A stretch of 63,156 nucleotides of DNA from positions 1 through 63,156 of the forward strand of contig CBFHAI010000026.1 in assembly GCA_965653565.1 (NCBI GenBank), given 5' to 3'. The notes below the pieces were generated by a model. The model made no database searches. It saw only the letters and a program-made list of their open reading frames with translations, and was not told the origin of the DNA. Source of the stretch: JALCLA01 sp965653565 (GTDB taxonomy: Bacteria; Pseudomonadota; Gammaproteobacteria; Xanthomonadales; Xanthomonadaceae). Shown in pieces: positions 34,651 to 43,800 of the stretch. Made by a program: the position numbers and the translations under genes. How positions within the stretch are numbered: the stretch's first letter is position 1; every line of letters starts with the position of its first letter.

Positions 34651-34707
34651 AAGTGCCTGCGAGGCACCGGCAATTCCCATCAGCAACGCCGTAAGAAGTC
34701 GCTTCAT
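33616..34707 (-). CDS. Exported FlgD/Ig-like beta-sandwich protein
   Basis: 363 residues with a signal peptide (MKRLLTALLMGIAGASQA). The segments VAFTLDTAAAVTMHWYDGL, TLPWDGLTDAGKP and YVFALDA follow the FlgD Ig-like pattern seen in secreted-protein sorting and assembly domains, and a second similar module follows (ASWDGWDASHV). The C-terminus (TTWIWDTTAVNDGWHYINVN) is a further beta-domain. A GGGAGG ribosome site precedes the ATG at 34707, which also overlaps the upstream stop (ATGA). The duplicate at 26201 lacks the start. Confidence 0.8.
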   Translation of the reverse strand: MKRLLTALLMGIAGASQALEISEVQIDRLSFDPTRDEQVSVAFTLDTAAAVTMHWYDGLDRPVRTIGPTEFAAGQHTLPWDGLTDAGKPATPEAYVFALDARTADGQTAHHDLTDLTGSEPIIATDVVWDAKTHQIRYRLAQPARVNIRIGLKNNGPLLATVLDWVPRTAGDQSASWDGWDASHVLDLHAHPELSIAIDAYTLSTNTVFVGAPTDRVDLPKQSGGKGTNRERSTRPRKRMHYHAHQPLDQRGDVSISLSLADKPKGKDGDYAIVHGRVPIRLDVDPKDRQRILATRFEPVFFVDGTFAFENEVGFLPTTWIWDTTAVNDGWHYINVNVRGYEGNFGMATLKVKVQNGAAGAKK

Positions 34708-35591
34708 GGCGAAACCTCCCGCGATGCCCACACCGGCGCACGGGCGGCCTGCTTCGGCGCACTGAGCCGCGTCACCTCGCGCGAGTCGATCGCCATCCGA
34801 TAGATCGCTGCATCGCCGTCGCGCGTCGATTCGAAGACCAGCTGCGTGCCGTCCGGCGACCAGTAAGGCCGTGCGTCGAGGCCCGGGTCGTCCGTCAGCA
34901 TGACTGCCGGCTGCGGCGAGGCTTGCAGCCAGAGCTCGTAGTTGCCCGATCGGTTGCTCGAAAACACGAGTGCGCCATCAGCGCGGATGGCCAGGTCGAA
35001 GTGGTACAGAGAGTTCACCGTCAATTGTTCGGTGGCGCTGGAAGCCACCTCCACGCGCCAGATGTCGTGCGCCTGGCCGCCGTCGCCCGAGAGGAAGTAC
35101 ACGTGTTGCCCGTCGGGCGACCACGCCGGTTCGTGCTGCAGGCGCGGCATCTGCGTGAGCTTGCGTAGTTGCTCGCTGCGCAGTTCGTAGAGCCAGATGT
35201 CGTTGTCGTCGATACTGCCGCCGGTGCTGAGCGAGAACGCAACGCGGTTGCCATCGGGCGACAGCACGGCATCGACGATGCCGGGCAACGGTGGCGTGAT
35301 TTCGCGCAAGCCTTTGCCATCGGCACCGACATCGAACCAGCGGCCGTCGTGGCGATTCAGGAACAATGTTGCGCCATCCGGGTGCCACGAAACTTTTGAA
35401 ACGTCTGCGCGGAAAGTGGTGACGCGTTGGGCGTCGTTGCCTTTCGCATCGACCGTCCAGACGTCCCAAAACCCGTCGCTCAGGCCGAGATAGGCGATCT
35501 CGGGCTCACCGGCTTTTGCCGATCCGAGTGGCAACAGCAACGCGAGAAGTAGCGCCGATGCACGTTTGGTCATTGGGGAGAAATCGCTCAT
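34704..35591 (-). CDS. Exported TolB-like (PD40) beta-propeller
   Basis: 295 residues. The signal peptide ends SAKA (about residue 27; an internal Met at residue 7 could also start it). About six PD40/TolB blades follow: VSWHPDGATLFLNRHD, AVLSPDGNRVAFS, PAWSPDGQHVYFLSGD, LAIRADGALVFSSNRSG, PYWSPDGTQLVFESTRDG. It is likely periplasmic and binds a partner; it lacks the TolB N-terminal domain, so it is not tolB itself. It overlaps both neighbours by ATGA. Confidence 0.85.
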   Translation of the reverse strand: MSDFSPMTKRASALLLALLLPLGSAKAGEPEIAYLGLSDGFWDVWTVDAKGNDAQRVTTFRADVSKVSWHPDGATLFLNRHDGRWFDVGADGKGLREITPPLPGIVDAVLSPDGNRVAFSLSTGGSIDDNDIWLYELRSEQLRKLTQMPRLQHEPAWSPDGQHVYFLSGDGGQAHDIWRVEVASSATEQLTVNSLYHFDLAIRADGALVFSSNRSGNYELWLQASPQPAVMLTDDPGLDARPYWSPDGTQLVFESTRDGDAAIYRMAIDSREVTRLSAPKQAARAPVWASREVSP

Positions 35592-38500
35592 TGGTAGATC
35601 TGCAGCACACCGCGATATAGCGTCGTGCGATTCGTGATCGGCGAACGCGCCTGGATGGTGAAGGTGTAAGCCCCTTCCGCCGTGGTGCGCATGCGATTCG
35701 GGTCGGTCGCCTCATTGCCGCGCCATTCGACCTGATGATTCACCGGCGCGCCTTGCCCATCGACGGCACTTAGCAGTTGCTCCGGCATCACCACGATGGC
35801 CTGCGACGAGGACGGATCGACGATGCCCGGCGGCAACAACTTCACCGTGACGTAGGCGTCCACATCGACGCGAAACGCCATGCGGGAAAGTTGTTCGTAG
35901 CTGTGGGTCACTAGGTACGGATCCGCCTTCACCTCGATGGCGGGAGCGGCTGCAATGCCGGTGATCGCCGGCTGGGAGTGCAGCACGCGCAGATAGTGCG
36001 GACGCGCATAGGTCGGCGCGTAGAAGTAGATTTCCAACGTCCCTGGCACTAGTTCGCCCTGCGGATTCCGTCCGTCCCAGTACAGCCATTCCGTCGTAGG
36101 CGCCATGAAGCGCTGGACGATGGGTTCGAACGGCGCGCCGCTCGACGGCGTCACGCGCATGCGAACGATGTCGCCTTGGGGCTTGTTGTAGAAAATTTTC
36201 CAGAACTCGTTCTTATACGGATTGAAGCGTGCCGGGATGGGGCCTACGCCCGAGCCCAGGGGCACGGGAGCCTGCGGATCCAACGACCAGTTGCGCACGT
36301 CTTTCGTCAATCGCGGAATGACTCGATACAGCCCCTCGGCAGCGAACGAGCCGTCGTCGAGGTTGCCGTCCCATTCGAAGCTGTTCGGCCCTGCGGACAA
36401 GCCCGGCACAGCGATGCTGCGCACGATCGCATCGGTGTCTTCGCGACGAATCTCGAACACGGCATCGGCCGCGGTGTTGAGGACGAAGTCGGTGTGGCTG
36501 GTTAGCGCCGCGAATGCATCCACTCCGCGCCGAGTGAAGACGAAATCGAAAGCGATGAGATGAGAGAGCCCGGCCGCATCGCGATATTCAAGAATATCCA
36601 CTTTCGGCAGCGCCGCACTATCGACGCGATCGAAAATCTTGCTGCGAATCGTGGTGGGATCTGTGCTGTTCCACCAATTTCCGGTCGCGTTGAGCACCAC
36701 GGTACCGCCGTTGCCGAAGTTCTCGGTCCTGTAGTTCTGGCTCGTGTTGTCGCGAATGCTTCCGTTGGTGAACACCGGTTGCGGGTTCTGTGCCGCGACA
36801 CTGTTACCGACGACCAATACGCCTTCATTATTGCCGTAAATCGCATAGCCCTCGGTAAACGTGGGACTGCTGTTTGCGCCAACCCAGGCGCCTCGGGAAC
36901 TCGTGCGCAGCGTGCTGTGACGGACCAGTCCTTCGCCCCCGTCGAAAGCCAATGCGTCGCTCGCGTGCTCGACGACCACGTAATTCAAATCGACATAGCC
37001 GTTGCCATAAACGCGAATGCCATGCCATTGGCCCGCTGCCGTCACCGCGCGGCCCGAGCGGAACACGATCGGCGCCGCCTCGGTGCCGTGCGCCAGCAGC
37101 GTGCCGTTGACTTCGAACGGATACGCTCCGGTTATCCGGATCGTGGTGCCCGGCTCGAGCGTCAGGGTCACCCCCGCCGCGACGCGAAGCGCACCCAGCA
37201 CCTGATAGTCGCCGGCGGAAATCGTCCGATCGGCACTGACATTGCCGCCCAGGAAACCTCCTGTGTGTACCGGAGCCCCGCCTGCTGCGGCCAGGTAACC
37301 GCCGTAATCGACGCGCGGATACGTGGGATGGTCGCTGTTGTCGGTGATCTTTGCGGCGATCGCGATCGGGTCGGGCGTACCCCACCAGTTGTCGGTGGCG
37401 TTGAGCACCGCGGCTCCGCCGTTGCCGAAGCCTTCGGTCTTGTAGTTCTGCGCACTGTTGCCGTGAATGCTGCCGTTGGTGAATACCGGCTGCGGATTCT
37501 CCGCTTCGACACTGTTGCCGCTGACCACGACGCCTTCGGAATTACCGTGGATCGCATAGCCCTGAGTGAACGTGGGGCTGCTGTTCGCGCGCACCCACGC
37601 CCCTTTGTAGCTCGTGCGCATTGTCGTGTGACGGACCAGACCTTCGCCTCCTTCGAAGTAGAGCGCATCGGTCGCGTGTTCGACGACCACGTAGTCCAAA
37701 TCGACAGAGCCGTTGCCGTAAACGCGAATGCCTTGCCACTGGCCCGCCGCCGGCATCGCCCGGCCGGAGCGGAAGATGATCGGCGCCGCTTCGGTGCCAT
37801 GCGCCACCAGCGTCCCGTTGACTTCGAGTGGATAGGCCGCGGTTATCCGAATCGTCGTGCCCGGCTCGACCGTTAATGTCGCCCCGACAGCGATGCGCAT
37901 CGTGCCCAGCATCTGATAATCGCCAGCCGGGATGGTCCGATTGGTATTCACCGCGCCCATCAGGAACCCGCCGGTGTGCACCGGCGTCCCACCCGCTGCG
38001 TTCAAATAGCTGCCGAAGTCGACGGTGGGGTAGAAGGACTGATCGCTGTTGTCGGTGATCTTTGCGGCGATCGCGGCCGCATCGCTCGTGCCCCACCAGT
38101 TGCCGGTGGCGTTGAGCACTACCGCGCCACCGTTGCCGAAGCTTTCGGTCTTGTAGTTCTGCGTCGTGTTGTCGCGGATGATGCCGTTGGTGAACACCGG
38201 CAGCGGGTTCTGCGCTTCGATGCCGTTGCCGCTGACGAGGACGCCTTCGGTGTTGCCGTAGATTTCGTAGCCATCGGTAAACGTCGGGCTACTGTTGGCG
38301 CGGATCCACACGCCTTTGTAGCTCGATCGCAATATGGTATGGCGGAGCAACCCCTCGCCGCCGTCGAAATAAAGCGCGCCATCGCGTGCATGCTCGACCA
38401 CCACGTGGTCGAAATCTGCATAAGCATTCCCGTAGAAGCGAATGCCGCCCCATTGGCCTGCGGCAGGCTGCGACTGCGCGGATTTGAAAACGATGGGATT

Positions 38501-39052
38501 CAACGCCGTGCCGAGCGCGACTAAAGTGCCGTTGACGGTGATGTATTTCAGACTGGCGGCGCGTACTTCGACGCCGGGCATCAGGCGCAGTTCGACGCCG
38601 GCGGCGACCGTAAGATTATCGGCGATCTGGTAGTGCCCGCCCGACGGCGTCCACACCGTGTCGACCGAAATCGTGCCGCTCTGCGAGCGCGAGATGCTGT
38701 TGGTGTAGGTGGTTTGTTCGATGTTGGACGAGGCGCTTTCCACCGTGCCGTCCCATGCGGTGGCGTGGACGGAGTTGACGCCGTCGTAAAGCGCGATCTT
38801 CGTGCTGAAGGTTCCGGCGCCCGTCGCCGTGGTCAGCTGCATCAATTCGCCGTTGACGAACAGACGGACTTCGCTGTCGGCCGGCGCCGTGCCGGTGACG
38901 GTTTCCGGGTTGTTGGACGTCGCGGCCGACATCGTGGCCAGCACCGGCGCGTTCAGTGCCCACCCAGGCGAGGTCAGTAGCAGACAGAGGACAAAAAGCG
39001 CCGCGTTCCAACAGGCGCGGAACCTGGCCGACAGCGAATTCGAAGAACGCAT
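35588..39052 (-). CDS. Large exported parallel beta-helix protein with three ~170-residue repeats
   Basis: About 1154 residues, with a signal peptide (about 1-33, ending PGWA). An N-terminal Ig-like stretch is followed by three tandem modules, each with VEVNGTLVAHGT-type strands, GQW(Q/H/G)GIRVYGN, VVVEHA, SYKGAWVRANSSPTFT and NATGNWWGT. This matches right-handed parallel beta-helices of surface proteins. The C-terminal ~350 residues contain FlgD-like segments (SFEWDGNLDDG, WLYWDGRNPQGE, EWRGNEATDP). It has a GAGG ribosome site; an earlier ATG at 39121 is possible. It could be an outer-surface scaffold for the RHS products (inference). Confidence 0.85.
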   Translation of the reverse strand: MRSSNSLSARFRACWNAALFVLCLLLTSPGWALNAPVLATMSAATSNNPETVTGTAPADSEVRLFVNGELMQLTTATGAGTFSTKIALYDGVNSVHATAWDGTVESASSNIEQTTYTNSISRSQSGTISVDTVWTPSGGHYQIADNLTVAAGVELRLMPGVEVRAASLKYITVNGTLVALGTALNPIVFKSAQSQPAAGQWGGIRFYGNAYADFDHVVVEHARDGALYFDGGEGLLRHTILRSSYKGVWIRANSSPTFTDGYEIYGNTEGVLVSGNGIEAQNPLPVFTNGIIRDNTTQNYKTESFGNGGAVVLNATGNWWGTSDAAAIAAKITDNSDQSFYPTVDFGSYLNAAGGTPVHTGGFLMGAVNTNRTIPAGDYQMLGTMRIAVGATLTVEPGTTIRITAAYPLEVNGTLVAHGTEAAPIIFRSGRAMPAAGQWQGIRVYGNGSVDLDYVVVEHATDALYFEGGEGLVRHTTMRTSYKGAWVRANSSPTFTQGYAIHGNSEGVVVSGNSVEAENPQPVFTNGSIHGNSAQNYKTEGFGNGGAAVLNATDNWWGTPDPIAIAAKITDNSDHPTYPRVDYGGYLAAAGGAPVHTGGFLGGNVSADRTISAGDYQVLGALRVAAGVTLTLEPGTTIRITGAYPFEVNGTLLAHGTEAAPIVFRSGRAVTAAGQWHGIRVYGNGYVDLNYVVVEHASDALAFDGGEGLVRHSTLRTSSRGAWVGANSSPTFTEGYAIYGNNEGVLVVGNSVAAQNPQPVFTNGSIRDNTSQNYRTENFGNGGTVVLNATGNWWNSTDPTTIRSKIFDRVDSAALPKVDILEYRDAAGLSHLIAFDFVFTRRGVDAFAALTSHTDFVLNTAADAVFEIRREDTDAIVRSIAVPGLSAGPNSFEWDGNLDDGSFAAEGLYRVIPRLTKDVRNWSLDPQAPVPLGSGVGPIPARFNPYKNEFWKIFYNKPQGDIVRMRVTPSSGAPFEPIVQRFMAPTTEWLYWDGRNPQGELVPGTLEIYFYAPTYARPHYLRVLHSQPAITGIAAAPAIEVKADPYLVTHSYEQLSRMAFRVDVDAYVTVKLLPPGIVDPSSSQAIVVMPEQLLSAVDGQGAPVNHQVEWRGNEATDPNRMRTTAEGAYTFTIQARSPITNRTTLYRGVLQIYQ

Positions 39053-39132
39053 GACAAGACCTCGTTGTCCGCCGCGGGCGGTCGGATCGATCGGAGAAAG
39101 AAGGCCGGATTCGCTGCTCATGTCTGGGTCTC

Positions 39133-40422
39133 TCACGGCGCCGCCGCAGGGGTTGCCGAAGGGAAATTGGGGTAATGCTGCTCGAACTGATCCTGCAACC
39201 ACTCTGCGGTGCGGTTCGCGTGGCAGCCGCCGTTTGCGCACGTCGATGGCGATCCGAACACGGCGCCCTCTTCCGGCGTCGTGATGCCCGGCGCGTGGCT
39301 GTGCAGGCGGAATTCACCACCGAGCTTCGCGGTCATCGGCATATGGCAGTCGACGCAGCCGACATCGGCGCCAGGCGGACACGGAATGTGGTCGGCGGCC
39401 GCAACGGAGGAATGGTGCAACGGGCCTTGGTCGTGGCACGACTCGCAAGTGGCGCGAACTTCGTCGAGTTTGCCATGCGAGTTATGACAGGCCGCGCAGG
39501 TGATCGGGTTCTTTGCGCGTTCGACATCGACGGCGAGACCGGCGACGGCGCCTTCGGCCGAATGGCACTGCATGCAGTCGGCGGAAACCGGGCCGAAGCG
39601 GCCGTCATAGTTTTCCGTCAACGAGCGAAGACTGTCGGCGTGACCGCCCCGTTTCCACGCGGTGTATTCCTGGTGGCGTGCGCGCTCGCGGCCGTTGCCC
39701 CACCAGTTGGCCGAGTTCTGGATGAAGTCGGGTTCGTCTTCGACGAAGAGTGCGCCGAGATCATCGCCGGGTTTGTAGTCATGCGCGAAGAAATGCGAGC
39801 CGTCGGTCGAACGCCCGCGGCTGTGGCAGCGGCCGCAGACCTGCGCGTCGAGCAGCGACGTGCCGGGCGACAGGGCTGCGGTGTCGACATGGAAGCCGTG
39901 CGCACCGTGGCAGGATTCGCAGCCGATGCCCGCTTCGGCGAATTCGCCGGTTTCGACGTTCAATCCTACGGTGTGGCAGCCGTGGCAGCGTTGCAATGGT
40001 TTCGGTAGTTCCCAGCCATCCCAACCCGTCGTTTCCCATTGGCCCAGGCCGATGTGCCATTCGCCGGGCAACAGCGTTTCGTCGCCGTCGACCTCGCCCA
40101 TGAATTGCTGCGCCCATTTGCTGCCGATCACCCATACCGCTTCGTCGGGATGAAAGGGCGGCGCGCCTTCAACGTGGTGTAGATCAGGAATGACGGCGCC
40201 TGGTTGGTCGGCGCGACGCATCATCTTGGCGTGCGAACTGTCCTGCCAGCCGGTGGATTCGTCACGGTGGCAGTCGACGCAAGCGGTTGATGTGGCAAAC
40301 CGCTGATCGGTCGGCGGCGGCATGGCCTTCAGCGCGACGACACCGCCGAATACCAGCACGACCGCTAGCGCAAGCAAGCCGAGAACCGCGCGCGCGAGCC
40401 ATTTCACGCTGGAACTTGCCAT
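39133..40422 (-). CDS. Membrane-anchored multiheme cytochrome c (8 CxxCH + 1 CX4CH)
   Basis: 429 residues with an N-terminal membrane anchor (about 9-33) facing the periplasm. Heme motifs in order are CVDCH, CHGCH, CESCH, CGRCH, CMQCH, CAACH, CESCH, CVDCH, and finally CANGGCH, a CX4CH site. It resembles cytochrome c554/octaheme-type multiheme proteins. The beta-helix gene begins about 80 bp (or 12 bp, if the earlier ATG is used) after it, so it appears to head the RHS operon. No dedicated reductase gene is adjacent. Confidence 0.85.
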   Translation of the reverse strand: MASSSVKWLARAVLGLLALAVVLVFGGVVALKAMPPPTDQRFATSTACVDCHRDESTGWQDSSHAKMMRRADQPGAVIPDLHHVEGAPPFHPDEAVWVIGSKWAQQFMGEVDGDETLLPGEWHIGLGQWETTGWDGWELPKPLQRCHGCHTVGLNVETGEFAEAGIGCESCHGAHGFHVDTAALSPGTSLLDAQVCGRCHSRGRSTDGSHFFAHDYKPGDDLGALFVEDEPDFIQNSANWWGNGRERARHQEYTAWKRGGHADSLRSLTENYDGRFGPVSADCMQCHSAEGAVAGLAVDVERAKNPITCAACHNSHGKLDEVRATCESCHDQGPLHHSSVAAADHIPCPPGADVGCVDCHMPMTAKLGGEFRLHSHAPGITTPEEGAVFGSPSTCANGGCHANRTAEWLQDQFEQHYPNFPSATPAAAP

Positions 40423-40850
40423 CGATACACGCGCATCCCTGTGCTTCAGCGTCCCGGTGCATCGACGGCTCGTGGTCGAGCCATGCCACACCATCGGCAC
40501 GGTCGAGCTCGCCGGAACGATACCCGGCCTGGCAGCGGTCCGGTAGGTGACAAATTCCTAGATGAGGAATTTCTGTGACGGCTACCGCAGTTATGACCCC
40601 TCTGTTCTTACGACCGACCACTTGCGGCACAACCCTCATCGCGCGAAATGTGTCACCGCCGGTCCGACGCGCTCAACACTCTTCGAATCCATTCGAATGA
40701 ATGCGCAACCGACGACGAAAGAATTCCAACCGGCTCAAAGGCACTCCGGCGGAATGGTGAGCACGATTCGTTTCCGCAGCGGGCGTTGCGCCGATGTGGA
40801 AGGGCAACCGCGCTTCCTTGTGGTGAATCGACAAGAAAGGACGCAAAAAA
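40423..40850. other. Promoter region of the cytochrome-RHS operon; otherwise gene-free
   Basis: About 430 bp separate the cytochrome start from the protease terminator. It contains a clear dyad (40552-40572) and a CATTCGAATG palindrome (about 40690-40699). Short open frames here have no ribosome sites or family resemblance. Confidence 0.5.
40552..40572. promoter_or_regulatory. Candidate operator dyad upstream of the cytochrome-RHS operon
   Basis: Perfect 8-bp arms AAATTCCT (40552-40559) and AGGAATTT (40565-40572) with spacer AGATG, an AT-rich palindrome in GC-rich DNA, 130 bp before the cytochrome ATG. It could bind a dimeric regulator; the protein is unknown. Confidence 0.4.
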
Positions 40851-40875
40851 AGGGGCGCCGAAGCGCCCCTTTTTC
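40851..40875. terminator. Bidirectional terminator after the subtilisin-like gene
   Basis: Arms AGGGGCGC (40851-40858) and GCGCCCCT (40863-40870) enclose CGAA, with T runs on both exits (TTTTT on plus, TTTTTTGCG on minus). It lies 24 bp after the protease stop. Confidence 0.8.
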
Positions 40876-40898
40876 CATTGCCAGATTCAGCTAACGGA

Positions 40899-43800
40899 TC
40901 ATTCCTCGAAGCCGTTGCGGAAGATCTGATCTGCCGCCGGCGTGACCGTATTGGTGTCGGTCGCGCTGTTATTGGCGGGGTTGCTGTCGTTCGCGTAAGC
41001 GACCGTGGCGGTGTTCACCAGGTTCGGACCGGCGGCGTTGTTGATTGCGCAGGTGGCCGTGTAGGTGACGCTGCCGCCGGCGGCGATGGCGATGGTGTCG
41101 GCGATGTTGCCCGCACCGTTCGCCGTGCAGTTGCCGCCGTCGACGCCCGTGCACGTCCAGCTGCAGCTCAGCGGTGCCGGGAAGGTGTCGGTGACCAGGA
41201 CATCGGCCGCATCGCCCGCACCCACGTTCGTCACCACGATGGTGTAGGTCGTGTTGCCGAGCGCATCCACCACATTCGTGCCGTCGGTCTTGGTGATCGA
41301 CAGGTCGGTCTGCGGGCGGATCACGGTGTCGTCGTCGCTGTCCGAATCGTTGGCGGCATTCGGATCGTTGGCGCCGGCGATCGTGGCGGTGTTGGCGAGC
41401 GTGCCCGAGGCATTGGCAGCAACGGCGCAGGTGGCGGTGTAGGTCACCGAACCGCCGGCAACCAGGCTCACTGCGTCGCTGATGTTGCCGTTGCCGGCCG
41501 CGGTGCAGGTGTTGCCGCCCGTGCCGGCGCAGGTCCACGAGCAGCTGCCGAGCGGTGCGGCGAACGTATCGGTGACGGTGCCCGTTGCGACCGAGGCGCC
41601 TTCGTTCTCCACCACGATCGAGTAGGTCACATTGCCGCCGGCATTGACGGCCGTGACGCCATCGGTCTTGCTGATCGACAGATCGTTCTGACCGATCACG
41701 GTGTCGATGTCGGTGGCGTTGTTGTTGGCCGCGTTGCCGTCGGCACCGCTGGCGATCGACGCAGTGTTGCTGAGCGTGCCGAAGGCCGACGCGGCGACGG
41801 TGCAGGTGGCGGTGTAGGTCACCGAACCACCGGCAACGAAGCTGACGTCATCTTCGATGTCGCCCGTGCCGTTCGCCGAGCAGGTGCTGGCACCGGCGGC
41901 CGCGCAAGTCCAGGTGCAGCTTTCGAGGCTGGCCGGGAAGTCGTCGGTGACCGTTGCACCCGCTGCGTTGGTCGCGTCGTTGTTGGTGGCCACGATCGTG
42001 TAGGTCACCTGGTCGCCGGCGAGCACCGTGGTTTCGCCGTCGTCCTTGGTGATCGACAGATCCGCCGCGGCGATGGCCACCGAGGCCGACGCCGTCACCG
42101 CGACACTGCCGGGGTTGTCGGTGACGTGCAGCGCACCGTTGATCACCGCCGGGCTGGGCGCGGAGGCCAGTACGACGGCGTCGAAGGTGAGCGTCTGCGG
42201 CTCGGTGATTTCGACCAGGTCGAAGCACACCGCGTAGCCGTTGGGCACCTGCAGGCCGGCGTCGTTGTAGGCCAGTTCGACACCGCGCGTGCCGGTCTGG
42301 TTTTCCAGGCCGATGGTGCCGTTGGCGAGCGTGGTGAACGCACCGGTCGCATTGGCGTAGGCGAAGATGATTTCCGGCGCATCGACATACACGTCCGAAT
42401 CCAGATACAGCTCGGCGTCGATCGTGTTCGCCGGATTGCCACCGATGGTCAGGTTGTCGAATTCGATCACGCGCGCCACCGGCAGACCGCCCGATGTCAG
42501 GTTGATCGACGTGACGCCCGAACCCGGACCGCCGCCAGCGAAGGTCAGGTCGCTCCATAGCAACGCCAACATCGAGTTGGGCAGACCGGCCGTCGGAATC
42601 GGCTGATTGGCGCCGGTAAGCGAGGGGGCCGAGAAGATCGACGGATTGTCGAACGACAAAATGCCATTGCCGTTAAAGAATAGCGTCGTCGATTTGGCGG
42701 GGCCGTAGAACGGAATACCGCTGTTGACGCCGGCCAGATTGAACGAGAACGGACCGTCGCTCGGCAGCGCCTGCGGATTGAAGGCGAAGTCGGCCAGATT
42801 GACGTAAGCATCCGGCACGGCGTCGTCGGCACTGAAGGGCATGGCGCAGTACGCCGGGTCGTTCTGGCTGTCGGTGACTTCGTAATCGTAGTTCGGCGGG
42901 CCTATCGTCAGCGTCCACTCGATCGTCTGGCCGTCCACGTCCACCGTACCGGCCGAAGCCTGCACCGAGGCCGGAACCAGTTCGAGGCCTTCGGGCAGCG
43001 TATCGGTGATCAGATAGTCCAGATCTTCCGGCGTGACCTTCGGCTGCACGGTGATGGTGTAGGACACCGTGTCGCCCGGCACCGCGGCGGCCACGTCGGC
43101 TTCCTTGGTGACGTCGTCTTCGTGACGGATCAGGTCGACGCCGATGGTGCCGAATTCGCCGTTCAATGCGCCCGCTTCATCGGGGCCCACGTCGAGCGCG
43201 CCATACCAGATATCACCGGCTTCCAGCGCCGGCTCGTTGTAGAACACGGTGATGTCGTACGGTTCGCCGGCCGGCGGCGCGGCAGGCGCCTGGACCGAGA
43301 GGTTGAGGCCATCCTCGTAGGGCACGTAGGCGTAGCTCAGGGTGAAGGCATCCGGCGCGGTGGCCGAGCCTTCCCAGTTCTGCACCAGGATCCAGTAGTC
43401 GAACTGCGCCGGCAGGAAGCGGTACTCGGCGTATTCGAGCGCCGCAGAGGTGGCGGAGCTGGCGATGACTTCGTCTGCGGTCGGCTCGCCGTCGTTGTTG
43501 AAGTCCGCACCGATGAACACGTCCAGATCGGTGGCTTCGGTCGCGGTGATCTGCGCCACCAGACGCATGCCGAATTCGCCCGGCTGCAACAGCACGAAAT
43601 GAGTGCCGTCGGTGAAGTCGTCGAACACGGAGGTGTTGTCGCTGTCCTCGGCGATTTCGCCCTGCACCGTGGTGCCCTGGATCAGGCCCGACGGGATGAA
43701 GGTCAGGTCGGTGGCCGTCGGCGTGATCAGCCCGGTTTCGAGTTGCGAGCCTGCGTCGCGTCGCGTCTCGATGGTGATCGTCTCCGGCACGACGCCGGCC

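Noticed and set aside
34704..35591. The beta-propeller as TolB of the Tol-Pal system
   Set aside because: It is too short, lacks the TolB N-terminal domain, and no tolA, tolQ, tolR or pal is adjacent.
40562..40894. 110-residue plus-strand frame upstream of the protease terminator
   Set aside because: It runs through a promoter region and the terminator hairpin, lacks a ribosome site and has no protein-like pattern.
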